Below, in pieces: positions 16,837 to 26,340 of a stretch of 58,995 bases of DNA. This DNA comes from Methylobacterium bullatum (GTDB lineage: Bacteria; Pseudomonadota; Alphaproteobacteria; Rhizobiales; Beijerinckiaceae): positions 1 to 58,995 of the forward strand of contig NZ_NKUG01000010.1 of assembly GCF_014845095.1 (NCBI RefSeq), given 5' to 3'. The notes below the pieces were generated by a model, which saw nothing but the letters and a program-made list of their open reading frames with translations, was not told the DNA's origin and ran no database searches. A program made the position numbers and the translations under genes. Position 1 is the stretch's first letter; the number at the start of each line of letters is the position of its first letter.

Positions 16837-18996
16837 TCAGAATTTGGCGATGACCTGAGCGCGAACGATCCTCGGCGCGCCCGGGCTGATGTTGTTGTTC
16901 CCGTCCGCCGTGGCGATGTAGCCCCGGTCGAAGACGTTCTCGATGTTGATCTGCGCCCGCACCAGATCCGTGACCTGATAGAAGAGGCCGAGGTCGAAGC
17001 GGGTGTAGCCGGGGAGCCTGACCGTGTTGTCGGCCGCCGCGAACGTATGGGTCTGGTGGATCGCGCCGACGCCGAACGAGAAGGACGGCGTGACCGCAAA
17101 CTTGTTCCACACGGTGACCGCGTTGAACGGCACCAACCCCACATGGTTGCCCGGAACGATGGCCGCGGAACTGAACCCGCTGACGATGCGCGCATCGGTG
17201 AAGGCATAGCCGCCCGCGACCTGCCACCAATCGGTGACGTAGCCGTTGGCGCCGATCTCGACGCCTTTCGCGTTGGTCTGGCCGCTCAGCAGGAAGAAGC
17301 CGGGGCGGTTCGGATCGGCGAGGCGCTGGTTGAACCGGTCGAGGTCGTAGAGCGCGCCCGTCAGCTGGAGCGTCGACGAGACGTCCCATTTCACGCCGAC
17401 CTCGCGGTTCTCGAACCGCTCCGGCTCGGCGATGGCGAGCCCTTCGGACAAGGCGGTGAACTGGTCGCCCGCGGACGGCAGGTACGAAACGCTGTAGTTG
17501 CCGTAGAAGGCGAGGGTGTCCACCGGCTTGAACACCAGCCCGACCCTCGGCGACAGCAGGTCATCGATGCGGGAATTGGTGACGTTGGTGCGCCGGTCCG
17601 TCGAGGAGAAATCGAAGTGATCGTAGCGCAGGCCGCCGATCACCTGGACATGCGGACCGATCTCGACCTGATCCTGGACGTAGACCGCAGCCAATCCGAG
17701 GTCGTAGCGGCTGTTGGAGGCCGAGGCCAGGTTGCGGAAGGTGACGGGGACTCGCGAGACCGGCGAGAGCGGATTGACGGTCAGCGTCTGCGTTCCGGTC
17801 GTCGCGAAGAAGCCGTCCTCCCGGTAGGTGATGCCGTCCTGCTTGCCGAGTTCGAAACCTGCGAGCAGCGTATGGGCCAGCGGCCCCGTGGCGAATTTGT
17901 AGGTGAAATCGTTCTGGTTGAAGAAGTTCGTCCTCGGCGTGTCGTTGTTGAACGCGCTGAGATCGACGGCCGTCCCGGCGGCGTTCACCGCGCCGCCGGA
18001 GCGGATGCTCGGATACACGACCTGATAGGCCTTGGCGTAATCGGCGTAGCGGAACTGGCTCCGCATCTCGACGCCCGAGGCGAAGCGGTGATCGAGAACC
18101 GCCGTCGCGATATGCGCATCGACACGGGAGTAGCTGAGGTCGGGATTGCCGAAGAACGTTCTGATGTTGTCGCGATAGCGATAGGGACGTCCGAGTTGGG
18201 ACGGGATGCCGCGATCCGCCGTCCGGTCGTCGTGGAAATACTCGTAGGACAGTTTCAGCGTGGTCTCGGGCCCGAGCAGGATCGTCGCCGTCGGATTGAT
18301 GCCCCAGCGCCGCAGGTCGACGTAGTCACGATAGGTGCCGCTGTCCTCGAACATGCCGTTGAGGCGGAAGAACACGCTGTCCGAGACCCGGTCGCCGACA
18401 TCCACGGCCACCCGCTTGTTGAAATACTGGCCACCCTGAAGGATGACTTCCCGGACCGGGGTTCCGGTGGCGTCCTTGAGCACGCGGTTGACGACGCCCC
18501 CGCCGCCGCCGCGACCGAAGATCATCGCGTTCGGCCCCTTGAGCACTTCGATCCGTTCGACGTTGTAGAGATCGCGGTAATACATCGCGTCGTCGCGCAT
18601 GCCGTTCACGTAGAAATCGGCGCTGGATTGCTGCCCGCGGATCACGACCTCGTCCCGGTTGGCGGCGCCCTGGTGCAGGAACACGCCGGGCACGTAGCGC
18701 AATGCTTCGGTGACGCCCTGAAACCCCTGATCCTGGACCTGCTCGCGCGTCACGACCGTCACCGCCTGCGGGGTGTCGATCAGTTGGGTGTCCGTCTTCG
18801 TCGCGCTCCGGCTGCGGTTGGCGCGGTAGCCAACGGTAGGGCCCCCCACCCCGTCCACACTGAGCTGGTCGAGAGTCACTTCAGTGTGGTTGCCGGGATC
18901 GGCGGCAACGGCCTGTGCTTCCGCGACCCGCATGTCCGATAGGAAAGGCACGGCCGAGAGAACCGTGATCAGACGTATACGGGCGAAAGGATGCAT
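16837..18996 (-). CDS. TonB-dependent siderophore receptor
   Basis: The 719-residue outer-membrane receptor imports ferric siderophores using TonB energy. It begins with a signal peptide (about residues 1-28, ending VAEAQA) and a plug domain: IDTPQAVTVVTREQVQDQGF, EALRYVPGVFL, VVIRGQQSSADFYVNG, VERIEVLKGPNAMIFGRG. The beta barrel follows to the C-terminal Phe (RIVRAQVIAKF), the usual outer-membrane assembly signal. The RGQQSS and GMRDDAMYYRD segments are typical of the hydroxamate/catecholate siderophore group. No siderophore biosynthesis or ABC importer genes are adjacent. The leader has an AT-rich inverted repeat (19031-19055). Confidence 0.9.
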   Translation of the reverse strand: MHPFARIRLITVLSAVPFLSDMRVAEAQAVAADPGNHTEVTLDQLSVDGVGGPTVGYRANRSRSATKTDTQLIDTPQAVTVVTREQVQDQGFQGVTEALRYVPGVFLHQGAANRDEVVIRGQQSSADFYVNGMRDDAMYYRDLYNVERIEVLKGPNAMIFGRGGGGGVVNRVLKDATGTPVREVILQGGQYFNKRVAVDVGDRVSDSVFFRLNGMFEDSGTYRDYVDLRRWGINPTATILLGPETTLKLSYEYFHDDRTADRGIPSQLGRPYRYRDNIRTFFGNPDLSYSRVDAHIATAVLDHRFASGVEMRSQFRYADYAKAYQVVYPSIRSGGAVNAAGTAVDLSAFNNDTPRTNFFNQNDFTYKFATGPLAHTLLAGFELGKQDGITYREDGFFATTGTQTLTVNPLSPVSRVPVTFRNLASASNSRYDLGLAAVYVQDQVEIGPHVQVIGGLRYDHFDFSSTDRRTNVTNSRIDDLLSPRVGLVFKPVDTLAFYGNYSVSYLPSAGDQFTALSEGLAIAEPERFENREVGVKWDVSSTLQLTGALYDLDRFNQRLADPNRPGFFLLSGQTNAKGVEIGANGYVTDWWQVAGGYAFTDARIVSGFSSAAIVPGNHVGLVPFNAVTVWNKFAVTPSFSFGVGAIHQTHTFAAADNTVRLPGYTRFDLGLFYQVTDLVRAQINIENVFDRGYIATADGNNNISPGAPRIVRAQVIAKF

Positions 18997-19030
18997 CGGC
19001 GCGTCTCAATTCTATTGGTACTATTCTGCA

Positions 19031-19055
19031 TAAGCGGAGAAATATTACGCTTATC
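19031..19055. promoter_or_regulatory. inverted repeat in leader of TonB receptor gene
   Basis: ATAAGCG (19031-19037) and CGCTTAT (19049-19055) are perfect complements 11 bases apart, 35-59 bases before the receptor start. The symmetry extends outward with one bulge (TCTGC against GCAGA). The position fits an operator overlapping the promoter or 5' leader. It does not match a textbook Fur box that I can recognise. Confidence 0.45.
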
Positions 19056-19365
19056 TGCAGATCACATTCGTCTAATAGACACGCATAGTTGATCGGCAAC
19101 CTGTCATAATCGGATTGACAACGCTGTAATTTTGCAGGTCATTTAATAAGCGTTCTAAGATACCGACTAAGCGACGGAACGCGCGGCGGAAAACGCCTCG
19201 CCCGCAAAGCAGCGCCGAGAGTCGAGCACATCTGGTTTCACCGAGGCGATGCAGAAATGTATCACTTCGCACAGAGCGCCCCCTGGGGCCGCGCGTTGAG
19301 CGCAGGCCCCGCTCATGCTAGGCGCCAGCCTCCTTGTCCCGATCCGTCCGACCCGAGGCGCCCGT
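19056..19365. other. AT-rich divergent intergenic region between TonB receptor and purB
   Basis: About 120 bases (19010-19170) are distinctly AT-rich and carry the probable promoter of the receptor gene on the minus strand. From about 19170 the composition returns to GC-rich up to the purB ribosome site GAGGCG (19355-19360). No gene is visible. Confidence 0.4.
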
Positions 19366-20673
19366 ATGATTGCCCGCTATAGCCGCCCCGAGATGACGGC
19401 GATCTGGTCTCCCGAGAGCCGCTTCCGCATCTGGTTCGAGATCGAGGCTCACGCCACCACGGCGCTGGCCGAGATCGGCGTGGTGCCCAAGGAGGCCGCC
19501 GCCACGATCTGGGAGAAGGGCCGCGACGCTGTGTTCGACGTCGCCCGCATCGACGCCATCGAGGCGGTCACCAAGCACGACGTCATCGCCTTCCTGACGC
19601 ATCTCGCCGAGATCGTCGGCCCCGATGCGCGGTTCGTGCACCAGGGCATGACCTCGTCGGACGTCCTCGACACCTGTTTCAACGTGCAGCTCGTCCGGGC
19701 CGCCGACATCCTGATCAAGGATGTCGATGCACTTCTTTCCGCGATCAAGCGCCGGGCCTTCGAGCACAAGCTGACCCCGACCATCGGTCGCTCGCACGGC
19801 ATCCATGCCGAGCCCGTGACCTTCGGCCTGAAGCTCGCCCAGGCCTATGCCGAGTTCGAGCGCGCCCGCGCCCGCCTCGTCGCCGCCCGCGAGGAAGTCG
19901 CCACCTGCGCGATCTCGGGCGCCGTCGGCACCTTCGCCAATATCGACCCGCGCGTGGAGGAGTATGTCGCCAAGGCGATGGGCCTCACGCCCGAGCCGGT
20001 CTCGACGCAGGTCATCCCCCGCGACCGCCACGCCATGTTCTTCGCCACCCTGGGCGTGGTCGCGAGCTCGGTGGAGCGTCTCTCCATCGAGGTGCGCCAC
20101 CTGCAACGCACGGAAGTCCTGGAAGCGGAGGAGTTCTTCTCCGAGGGGCAGAAGGGCTCGTCGGCCATGCCGCACAAGCGCAACCCCGTCCTCACCGAGA
20201 ACCTCACCGGCCTCGCCCGCATGGTGCGCTCCTTCGCGCTGCCCGCCATGGAGAACGTGGCGCTCTGGCACGAACGCGACATCTCGCATTCCTCGGTGGA
20301 GCGCATGATCGGCCCCGACGCGACGGTGACCCTCGACTTCGCCCTGGCGCGTCTCACCAGCGTGATCGACAAGCTGCTGATCTACCCCGAGCAGATGCAG
20401 CGCAACCTCGACAAGCTCGGCGGCCTCGTCCACTCGCAGCGGGTGCTTCTGGCCCTGACGCAGGCGGGCGTGTCCCGCGAGGACGCGTATCGCCTGGTCC
20501 AGCGCAACGCCATGCCGGTCTGGCGCGGCGAAGGCGATTTCCTCACCCTGCTGAAGGCCGATGCGGACGTCACCGCGTCGCTGAGCCCGGAGCAGATCGA
20601 GGAGTGCTTCGACCTCGGCTACCATTTCAAGCACGTGGACACGATTTTCTCGCGCGTCTTCGGTACGGCCTGA
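19366..20673 (+). CDS. purB: adenylosuccinate lyase
   Basis: PurB (EC 4.3.2.2) acts twice in purine synthesis, releasing fumarate from SAICAR and from adenylosuccinate. The 435-residue protein begins MIARYSRPEMTAIWSPESR and contains EAVTKHDVIAFLTHLAE, FVHQGMTSSDVLDTC, TIGRSHGIHAEPVTFGLK and the superfamily signature GSSAMPHKRNPVLTENLTGL. Start ATG 19366 follows GAGGCG; the in-frame upstream ATG would add a stretch not seen in the family. purA lies 1.5 kb downstream on the same strand. Confidence 0.96.
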   Translation: MIARYSRPEMTAIWSPESRFRIWFEIEAHATTALAEIGVVPKEAAATIWEKGRDAVFDVARIDAIEAVTKHDVIAFLTHLAEIVGPDARFVHQGMTSSDVLDTCFNVQLVRAADILIKDVDALLSAIKRRAFEHKLTPTIGRSHGIHAEPVTFGLKLAQAYAEFERARARLVAAREEVATCAISGAVGTFANIDPRVEEYVAKAMGLTPEPVSTQVIPRDRHAMFFATLGVVASSVERLSIEVRHLQRTEVLEAEEFFSEGQKGSSAMPHKRNPVLTENLTGLARMVRSFALPAMENVALWHERDISHSSVERMIGPDATVTLDFALARLTSVIDKLLIYPEQMQRNLDKLGGLVHSQRVLLALTQAGVSREDAYRLVQRNAMPVWRGEGDFLTLLKADADVTASLSPEQIEECFDLGYHFKHVDTIFSRVFGTA

Positions 20674-20694
20674 GCCAGGACCGTCCCCGACTCG

Positions 20695-20731
20695 GCGATC
20701 CGCGGAGCACGCTTCATGCTTCGCGGATCGC
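20695..20731. terminator. strong hairpin after purB
   Basis: GCGATCCGCG (20695-20704) pairs perfectly with CGCGGATCGC (20722-20731), and an inner AGCA/TGCT stem extends it. There is no U-run. It lies 22 bases after the purB stop and 44 bases before the aminotransferase start, and could separate the two transcripts or stabilise the purB message. Confidence 0.5.
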
Positions 20732-20775
20732 GTAGCGGCGAGGCCGCCGTTTCTATCCGGAGAAGAGGAAGTTCG

Positions 20776-21621
20776 ATGTCGCGCATCGTCTACGTCAACG
20801 GCGAGTTCGTGCCCTTCGAGGCCGCCACCGTGTCGATCATGGACCGGGGCTTCCTGTTCGCGGACGGCATCTACGAGGTGTCCGCCGTCCTCGGCGGCCG
20901 TCTCGTGGACAACGAGGCGCATCTGGCCCGGCTCGACCGGTCGCTGGGCGAGATCGGCATCCGCAATCCCTACCCGACCGAAGAGTGGATCCGGCTCGAG
21001 ACCGAACTGGTCCGTCGCAACGGCGTCGACGAGGGCCTCGTCTACATGCAGGTGACGCGGGGCGCCTTCGAGCGGGATTTCGCTTTCCCGCCGGCCGAGA
21101 CCGAACCCACCGTGGTGATGTTCACGCAGGCCAAGACCGTGGCCAGGAACCCGCTGGCGGAGCGGGGCGCCAAGGTCATCACCGTCCCCGACATCCGCTG
21201 GAAGCGGCGCGACATCAAGTCGGTGGCGCTCCTCGCCCAGGTTCTGGCCAAGCAGGAGGCGGCCAAGGCGGGCGTCGCGGAAGCCTGGATGGTGGAGGAC
21301 GGTTTCGTCACCGAGGGCTCCTCGTCGACCGCCTTCATCATCACCGGCGGAAAGGTGGTCACCCGCCCGCTCTCCACCGCCCTGCTGCCCGGCATCACGC
21401 GCCTTGCCGTCATGCGCCTTGCCGAGGAAGCAGGCCTGACGATCGAGGAGCGGCTGTTCTCCGTGGAGGAGGCGTTCGCGGCGCAGGAGGCCTTCTACAC
21501 CAGCGCTTCGGCTTTCGTGATGCCCGTCATCGACATCGACGGGCACGAACTGGGCGACGGCAAGCCGGGCGCGCTGACGAAGCGCCTGCGCGCACTTTAT
21601 CTGGAGATGGCCGGGGCATGA
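20776..21621 (+). CDS. dat: D-amino-acid aminotransferase (class IV PLP enzyme)
   Basis: The 281-residue fold-type IV PLP enzyme carries MSRIVYVNGEFVPFEAATVS, MDRGFLFADGIYEV, the Schiff-base lysine in RRDIKSVALLAQVLAKQEA, AWMVEDGFVTEGSSSTAFII (phosphate-binding) and TRPLSTALLPGITR. The RGAFERDFAFPP segment with YMQVTRG favours D-amino-acid aminotransferase (EC 2.6.1.21) over branched-chain aminotransferase. Start ATG 20776 follows AGAGGAA; an in-frame ATG 20 codons earlier runs through the hairpin and is rejected. Close paralogues include aminodeoxychorismate lyase, so substrate is not certain. Confidence 0.85.
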   Translation: MSRIVYVNGEFVPFEAATVSIMDRGFLFADGIYEVSAVLGGRLVDNEAHLARLDRSLGEIGIRNPYPTEEWIRLETELVRRNGVDEGLVYMQVTRGAFERDFAFPPAETEPTVVMFTQAKTVARNPLAERGAKVITVPDIRWKRRDIKSVALLAQVLAKQEAAKAGVAEAWMVEDGFVTEGSSSTAFIITGGKVVTRPLSTALLPGITRLAVMRLAEEAGLTIEERLFSVEEAFAAQEAFYTSASAFVMPVIDIDGHELGDGKPGALTKRLRALYLEMAGA

Positions 21622-21711
21622 GGGCAGCCGGTCTCATCCGTCATCCGGCGCCGCCATAGGAACTGCATCGCCGCCGGAGCGGTTTGTCTCCCGACTTCCT
21701 GGGGGACATCG

Positions 21712-22050
21712 ATGCCGACACCGTTTCGTCACGCCGCACTGCTCGCTTTCGCCCTCACGGCGTCGGGCGCCTATGCCCAGTCGCCCGATGCACCGCTGAA
21801 AGGGCGCGACACCTCCCCGAACATCCCGCCCTCCACGGAGACGGTGCCGGAGAAGGTTCGTCCGTCCGAGGAGGGGACCGGCGGCTCGACCTTGAGCGAC
21901 AAGCTCGAGAAGAACGACGGCGTCATCACGCCACCCGGTAATTCCGCCCCGGGCCTGGTGGTCAAGCCTCCCGAGACCGGGAACAGCGGCATGCCGGTGA
22001 TCAAGCCGGGCCAGTTGCCGGGCAGCGAACCGGGGACGGAAGCGCGCTAG
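21712..22050 (+). CDS. small exported protein, Pro-rich, unknown function
   Basis: The 112-residue protein has a clear signal peptide (about 1-22, cleavage after AYA) and a mature part that is proline-, glycine- and acid-rich with no cysteines (STETVPEKVRPSEEGTGG, NDGVITPPGNSAPGLVVKPP). It looks disordered and periplasmic. No family is recognised. A GGAAC-like box lies about 50 bases upstream (21659-21663) with GGTTT at 21681-21685, which weakly recalls general-stress ECF promoters. Confidence 0.6.
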   Translation: MPTPFRHAALLAFALTASGAYAQSPDAPLKGRDTSPNIPPSTETVPEKVRPSEEGTGGSTLSDKLEKNDGVITPPGNSAPGLVVKPPETGNSGMPVIKPGQLPGSEPGTEAR

Positions 22051-22187
22051 GAATTGGGCGCACCCCAAGCGTTCGGGCGCGGTTTGCTTGATTTCCTGCG
22101 AGGGATCGCGGAAAGACCCCGGAGATGCGTGTCGGCCCGCCCTCGCGGCGGGGCGTTTCCACGCGGGCACCGGACAGGTTGAAGTGA

Positions 22188-23480
22188 ATGGCGAACGTCG
22201 TCGTCGTGGGCGCCCAGTGGGGCGACGAAGGCAAGGGTAAGATCGTCGACTGGCTCTCCGAGCAGGCCGACGTGGTGGTCCGCTTCCAGGGCGGCCACAA
22301 TGCCGGGCACACGCTCGTCATCGACGGCGTGACCTACAAGCTCGCCCTGCTCCCGTCCGGCGTCGTCCGGGGCGGAAAGCTGTCGGTGATCGGCAACGGC
22401 GTCGTCGTCGATCCGTGGCACCTCGTGGACGAGATTGCCCGGCTCCAGGCGCAGGGCGTCGAGATCTCGCCCAAGACCCTGCGCATCGCCGACAACGCGA
22501 CACTGATCCTGCCGCTGCACCGCGAGCTCGACCACTTTCGCGAGACCTCGAATGCCGGCCTGAAGATCGGCACGACCAAGCGCGGCATCGGCCCTGCCTA
22601 CGAGGACAAGGTCGGCCGCCGCGCCATCCGCGTGGTGGATCTGGCCGACGAGAGCACGCTGGAATCGAAGATCGAGCGGGTCCTCACCCACCACAACGCC
22701 CTGCGACGGGGCCTCGGGATCGACGAGGTCGATGCCGGCGCGCTCCTCGCCGAACTGAAGGCGATCGCGCCGACGATCCTCCCCTACGCCACCACCGTAT
22801 GGAAGCTCCTCGACGACGAGCGCCGGGCGGGCAAGCGCATCCTGTTCGAGGGCGCGCAGGGTGCCCTTCTCGACGTCGATCACGGCACTTACCCGTTCGT
22901 CACCTCCTCGAACATCGTCGCCGCCCAGGCCGCCACCGGCTCCGGCATGGGGCCGTCGGCGATCGGCTACGTGCTCGGCATCGCCAAGGCCTATACGACC
23001 CGCGTCGGCGAGGGGCCGTTCCCCACCGAGCTCTTCGACGAGATCGGCGAGACGATCGGCGCCAAGGGCCGCGAGTTCGGCGTCAATACCGGGCGCAAGC
23101 GCCGCTGCGGCTGGTTCGACGCCGTGCTGGTGCGCCAGACCGTGCGGACCTCCGGCATCGACGGGATCGCCCTGACCAAGCTCGACATCCTCGACGGGTT
23201 CGACGAGATCAAGGTCTGCACCGGCTACCGCCTCGACGGACAGGTGCTCGACCACCTCCCCGCCAACCAGGCCGCGCAGGCGAAGGTCGAGCCGATCTAC
23301 GAGACCATCGAGGGCTGGTCCGGCACCACCGCCGGAGCACGCTCCTGGGCCGACCTCCCCGCTCAGGCGATCAAGTACGTGCGCCGGATCGAGGAACTGA
23401 TCGGAGCGCCGGTGGCACTGCTCTCCACGTCACCGGAGCGCAACGACACCATCCTGATGCACAATCCCTTCGAGGATTGA
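22188..23480 (+). CDS. purA: adenylosuccinate synthetase
   Basis: PurA (EC 6.3.4.4) makes adenylosuccinate from IMP, Asp and GTP, the step before PurB. The 430-residue protein starts [20 protein letters not shown], with the GTP/Mg2+ loop QWGDEGKGK, followed by GGHNAGHT, the IMP-binding [32 protein letters not shown] and the C-terminal GTP-specificity [12 protein letters not shown]. It matches full family length. The intergenic leader (22051-22187) holds nothing further that I can identify. Confidence 0.97.
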   Translation: MANVVVVGAQWGDEGKGKIVDWLSEQADVVVRFQGGHNAGHTLVIDGVTYKLALLPSGVVRGGKLSVIGNGVVVDPWHLVDEIARLQAQGVEISPKTLRIADNATLILPLHRELDHFRETSNAGLKIGTTKRGIGPAYEDKVGRRAIRVVDLADESTLESKIERVLTHHNALRRGLGIDEVDAGALLAELKAIAPTILPYATTVWKLLDDERRAGKRILFEGAQGALLDVDHGTYPFVTSSNIVAAQAATGSGMGPSAIGYVLGIAKAYTTRVGEGPFPTELFDEIGETIGAKGREFGVNTGRKRRCGWFDAVLVRQTVRTSGIDGIALTKLDILDGFDEIKVCTGYRLDGQVLDHLPANQAAQAKVEPIYETIEGWSGTTAGARSWADLPAQAIKYVRRIEELIGAPVALLSTSPERNDTILMHNPFED

Positions 23481-23500
23481 ACGTCCGGCCGAGGCGAGGC

Positions 23501-23528
23501 CCACCGGTTCCTCCAGGGCAACCGGTGG
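23501..23528 (+). terminator. hairpin after purA
   Basis: CCACCGGTT (23501-23509) and AACCGGTGG (23520-23528) form a perfect 9-bp stem with a 10-base loop, 20 bases after the purA stop. There is no U-run, so a Rho-dependent or mRNA-protecting role is as likely as intrinsic termination. Confidence 0.45.
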
Positions 23529-23688
23529 ACGAATGACAGGGGATGAAGCGCCGTGCGGGTGGATGAAGCCTCGTCCGAAGGGCGGACATCGCGGATGATG
23601 CCGACGTGCCTCGCCCAAGGGTGTTCCATCCCTGCAGTGAGAAGAGGGCGGCCTGCCGGCCGGCCCGTATAGGGCGGACCGAGGTTCG

Positions 23689-25260
23689 ATGGCCGACTAT
23701 TACCCCTTGCTGGCACGAGCGCTCCAAGCGATGCCGGATCGTTCTCCGGCCTTGCGCAAGGCGGTCTACGACCGGGCACGCGGCGCCCTGATCGGGCAAC
23801 TCCGCTCGCTCGAACCGCCCCTGTCCGAAGCCGATATCGACCTCGAGAGCAAGGCCCTCGAAACCGCGATCAGCCGGGTCGAGAGCGAGCATGGTGGGCC
23901 GCCCGCCACCGTCGCCAACGATGTCGCGCCACCGGTCTTCGCCGTACCGGAGGAGCGCGACGTGCTGCCGGAAGCGGCGGCGCCCGAGCGATCCGCCGAC
24001 ACCGAGAGAGGCCGCATCACCGAGCCGGGCCTGCCACCGGCCCCTGAGCCGAATCTCGGGATCCGCCCTTCCCGGCCGGATCGCCAGCCGGGCGCGCAGC
24101 CCGATGCGCCGGCGCCCGCGCCGCTGCCGCCGGTGGGGGATGGACCAGCTCCGGTCTCCCAGGAGCCCGCGACGGTCCTGCCGATCAAGCCCCGCAAGGC
24201 GAAATCAGTGGACAGGGTTGCCGAGAGGAAGGCCGCCCGGGAAGCCGCGCGGAAGGCATCGAACGATGAGACCGCGAGCGAAGGGATCCAGCCGGAACCG
24301 GCCGGCGAGCCGACGCCCGAGCCGCCGGTCGCCGAAGGCGCAACGATGCCCGCAGCGGCGGATGGCGGCCATGCGCGCAATCGCCCACGCATCGACGTCG
24401 TCGCCCCGCGCAAGGGCCGCCCTCGTCTGATCCGCAACGTCTTCGTGGGAAGCGTCCTGCTCATCGTCGTCGGGCTGATCGCGGTGGCAGCCTTCATGCT
24501 GCGCGACAAGCCCTCGGACCTGCAGCCCGGCACTACCGAGGCTCAGGAAGAGACTTCCGAGTCCGGTGCCGCGAAGTATGCCGACCGGATCGGGGGGGAT
24601 GCTCCCGCCTCCACGGAACGACGCGACCCCTCCGCCCGCCAGACGCTCGCCCGGCCGCCAGCCACGACGCCGGCCGATCCGACCAAACCGCCGGCCCAGC
24701 CCGACGTGGCCGTCGCGCAGCGCGCCGTTCTCTTCGAGGAAAACACGGCGGGCGGAAACGCCCAGCCAATCACCTTCCAGGGCATGGTCGTATGGCGCCT
24801 GGAGGCGATGAACGGTGAGCAGGGCCAGCCGCTGGAAACCGTCATCCGGGGGCGTGTGACCTTCGCCGAGGCCGGCCTGTCTCTGGTCATGACCATCCGG
24901 CGGAACCTCGACGCCACCTTCCCCGCCTCCCACACCATCGAACTGGCCTTCACCACGACGAGTCCGGCCGGGGATACGCATTCCGTCCAGGATGTCGGCC
25001 TGCTGAGTGCGAAGGAAGAAGAGAGCGGCCGGGGCTCGCCGGTCTCGGGCCTGCCGGTGCGCGTGAAGGAGAACCTGTTCCTCATCGGCCTGTCGTCGCT
25101 GCAGGCCGACGTGGACCGCAACACCGACCTTCTGGAGCACCGCAACTGGTTCGACCTGCCGATGAAGTTCGCCGCCGGGCCTCGCGGCGTGCTGACCTTC
25201 GAGAAGGGTTCATCGGGCAATCAGGTCATCCGCTCCGCCTTCGAGCAGTGGCGTCGATAG
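23689..25260 (+). CDS. single-pass membrane protein of unknown function (523 aa)
   Basis: Residues 1-65 (MADYYPLLARALQAMPDRSP, LRKAVYDRARGALIGQLRSL) form a helical cytosolic domain that I have seen at the head of several Rhizobiales proteins. Residues about 75-245 are a low-complexity Pro/Ala/Glu linker. One membrane helix follows (about 251-270, FVGSVLLIVVGLIAVAAFML). After a second disordered linker, a C-terminal domain of about 170 residues (VVWRLEAMNGEQGQPLETVI, LSLVMTIRRNLDATFPASHT) lies presumably in the periplasm. Function is unknown. The gene is alone between purA and the convergent rpoH. Confidence 0.7.
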   Translation: MADYYPLLARALQAMPDRSPALRKAVYDRARGALIGQLRSLEPPLSEADIDLESKALETAISRVESEHGGPPATVANDVAPPVFAVPEERDVLPEAAAPERSADTERGRITEPGLPPAPEPNLGIRPSRPDRQPGAQPDAPAPAPLPPVGDGPAPVSQEPATVLPIKPRKAKSVDRVAERKAAREAARKASNDETASEGIQPEPAGEPTPEPPVAEGATMPAAADGGHARNRPRIDVVAPRKGRPRLIRNVFVGSVLLIVVGLIAVAAFMLRDKPSDLQPGTTEAQEETSESGAAKYADRIGGDAPASTERRDPSARQTLARPPATTPADPTKPPAQPDVAVAQRAVLFEENTAGGNAQPITFQGMVVWRLEAMNGEQGQPLETVIRGRVTFAEAGLSLVMTIRRNLDATFPASHTIELAFTTTSPAGDTHSVQDVGLLSAKEEESGRGSPVSGLPVRVKENLFLIGLSSLQADVDRNTDLLEHRNWFDLPMKFAAGPRGVLTFEKGSSGNQVIRSAFEQWRR

Positions 25261-25413
25261 GGGCGACACAAAGAAAGCTGGTCCCGCAGCGGCGGAACCG
25301 GCTTGTCCGTCATCGCCCCCCGATGCGGCGTCTCGTCCACCTTTCACGACCCTGAAACACAGGTCCGTATCCATGAGGTCCGGCGGACGACCGCCGCCGC
25401 GCAGTCGCGCAGA

Positions 25414-25446
25414 CAGGCCTCGCTGAGTCAGGCTCACCGAGGCCTG
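25414..25446. terminator. hairpin adjoining the rpoH stop codon
   Basis: CAGGCCTCG (25414-25422) and CGAGGCCTG (25438-25446) pair perfectly, with an inner GAG/CTC pairing. The stem begins four bases beyond the rpoH stop on the minus strand and faces the end of the 523-aa gene. It is a likely shared 3' structure for the two convergent messages; no U-run is present. Confidence 0.5.
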
Positions 25447-25449
25447 ATA

Positions 25450-26340
25450 TCAGGCGTGGGCGGCGGCCCGTGGCGCCTCGCGAGTGGCGAGGTTGCGCTT
25501 GACCGCTTCCTGAATCTTCTCGAACGCCCGGACCTCGATCTGGCGGACGCGCTCGCGTGACACCCCAAATTCACCCGACAGGTCTTCGAGGGTGATCGGG
25601 TCATCGGCGAGACGGCGCGCCTCGAAGATGCGGCGCTCGCGCGGATTGAGGACCGACAATGCGTCGCGCAGGGCGGTCAGACGGTTCTGGCCCTCCTCTT
25701 CGCGGGCGAGCACGGTCTCCTGGCTCGGGCTGTTGTCCACCAGCCAATCCTGCCACTCGCCCTCCCCTTCCTCACGCAACGGAGCGTTGAGGGAGGTGTC
25801 GCCCGAGAGGCGGCGGTTCATGTCGATCACGTCCTGCTCGGGCACGCCGAGCTTGACGGCGATCTGAGCCACCTGATCCGGCTTGAGATCACCCTCGTCC
25901 AGGGCGGAAATCTTGCCCTTGGCCTTCCGGAGATTGAAGAACAGCTTCTTCTGGTTCGCCGTGGTGCCCATCTTCACCAGCGACCACGAGCGCAGGATGT
26001 ATTCCTGGATCGCGGCCTTGATCCACCACATGGCGTAGGTGGCGAGGCGGAAGCCCTTGTCCGGCTCGAAGCGCTTGACGGCCTGCATCAGGCCCACATT
26101 GCCCTCGGACACGACCTCGCCGATCGGCAGGCCATAGCCACGGTAGCCCATGGCGATCTTCGCCACGAGCCGAAGATGCGAGGTGACGAGGCGGTGCGCC
26201 GCATCGCGGTCGCCCTGTTCACGCCAGCTCTTGGCCAGCGTGAACTCCTCGTTCGGCTCGAGCATCGGAAACTTGCGGATTTCATCGAGGTAGCGCGAAA
26301 GGCCACCCTCGGTGGCGAGCACGGGTAGTGCGCCTGCCAT
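25450..26340 (-). CDS. rpoH: RNA polymerase sigma-32 factor
   Basis: RpoH directs RNA polymerase to heat-shock promoters. The 296-residue protein shows region 2 (LVTSHLRLVAKIAMGYRGYG, LPIGEVVSEGNVGLMQAVKR, FRLATYAMWWIKAAIQEYIL), the RpoH box NQKKLFFNLRKAK that distinguishes it from primary sigma factors, and region 4 with helix-turn-helix LEDLSGEFGVSRERVRQIEV. I chose ATG 26340 because AGGAG lies eight bases upstream; ATG 26346 leaves only two or three bases. The dnaK gene 15 kb away has a matching sigma-32 promoter. Alphaproteobacteria often have several rpoH genes; which paralogue this is cannot be told. Confidence 0.94.
   Translation of the reverse strand: MAGALPVLATEGGLSRYLDEIRKFPMLEPNEEFTLAKSWREQGDRDAAHRLVTSHLRLVAKIAMGYRGYGLPIGEVVSEGNVGLMQAVKRFEPDKGFRLATYAMWWIKAAIQEYILRSWSLVKMGTTANQKKLFFNLRKAKGKISALDEGDLKPDQVAQIAVKLGVPEQDVIDMNRRLSGDTSLNAPLREEGEGEWQDWLVDNSPSQETVLAREEEGQNRLTALRDALSVLNPRERRIFEARRLADDPITLEDLSGEFGVSRERVRQIEVRAFEKIQEAVKRNLATREAPRAAAHA

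Noticed and set aside
17047..21546. Other long antisense frames opposite the TonB receptor, purB and the aminotransferase
   Set aside because: All are in the typical shadow frames of GC-rich genes and give arginine/glycine/aspartate-rich sequence without motifs.
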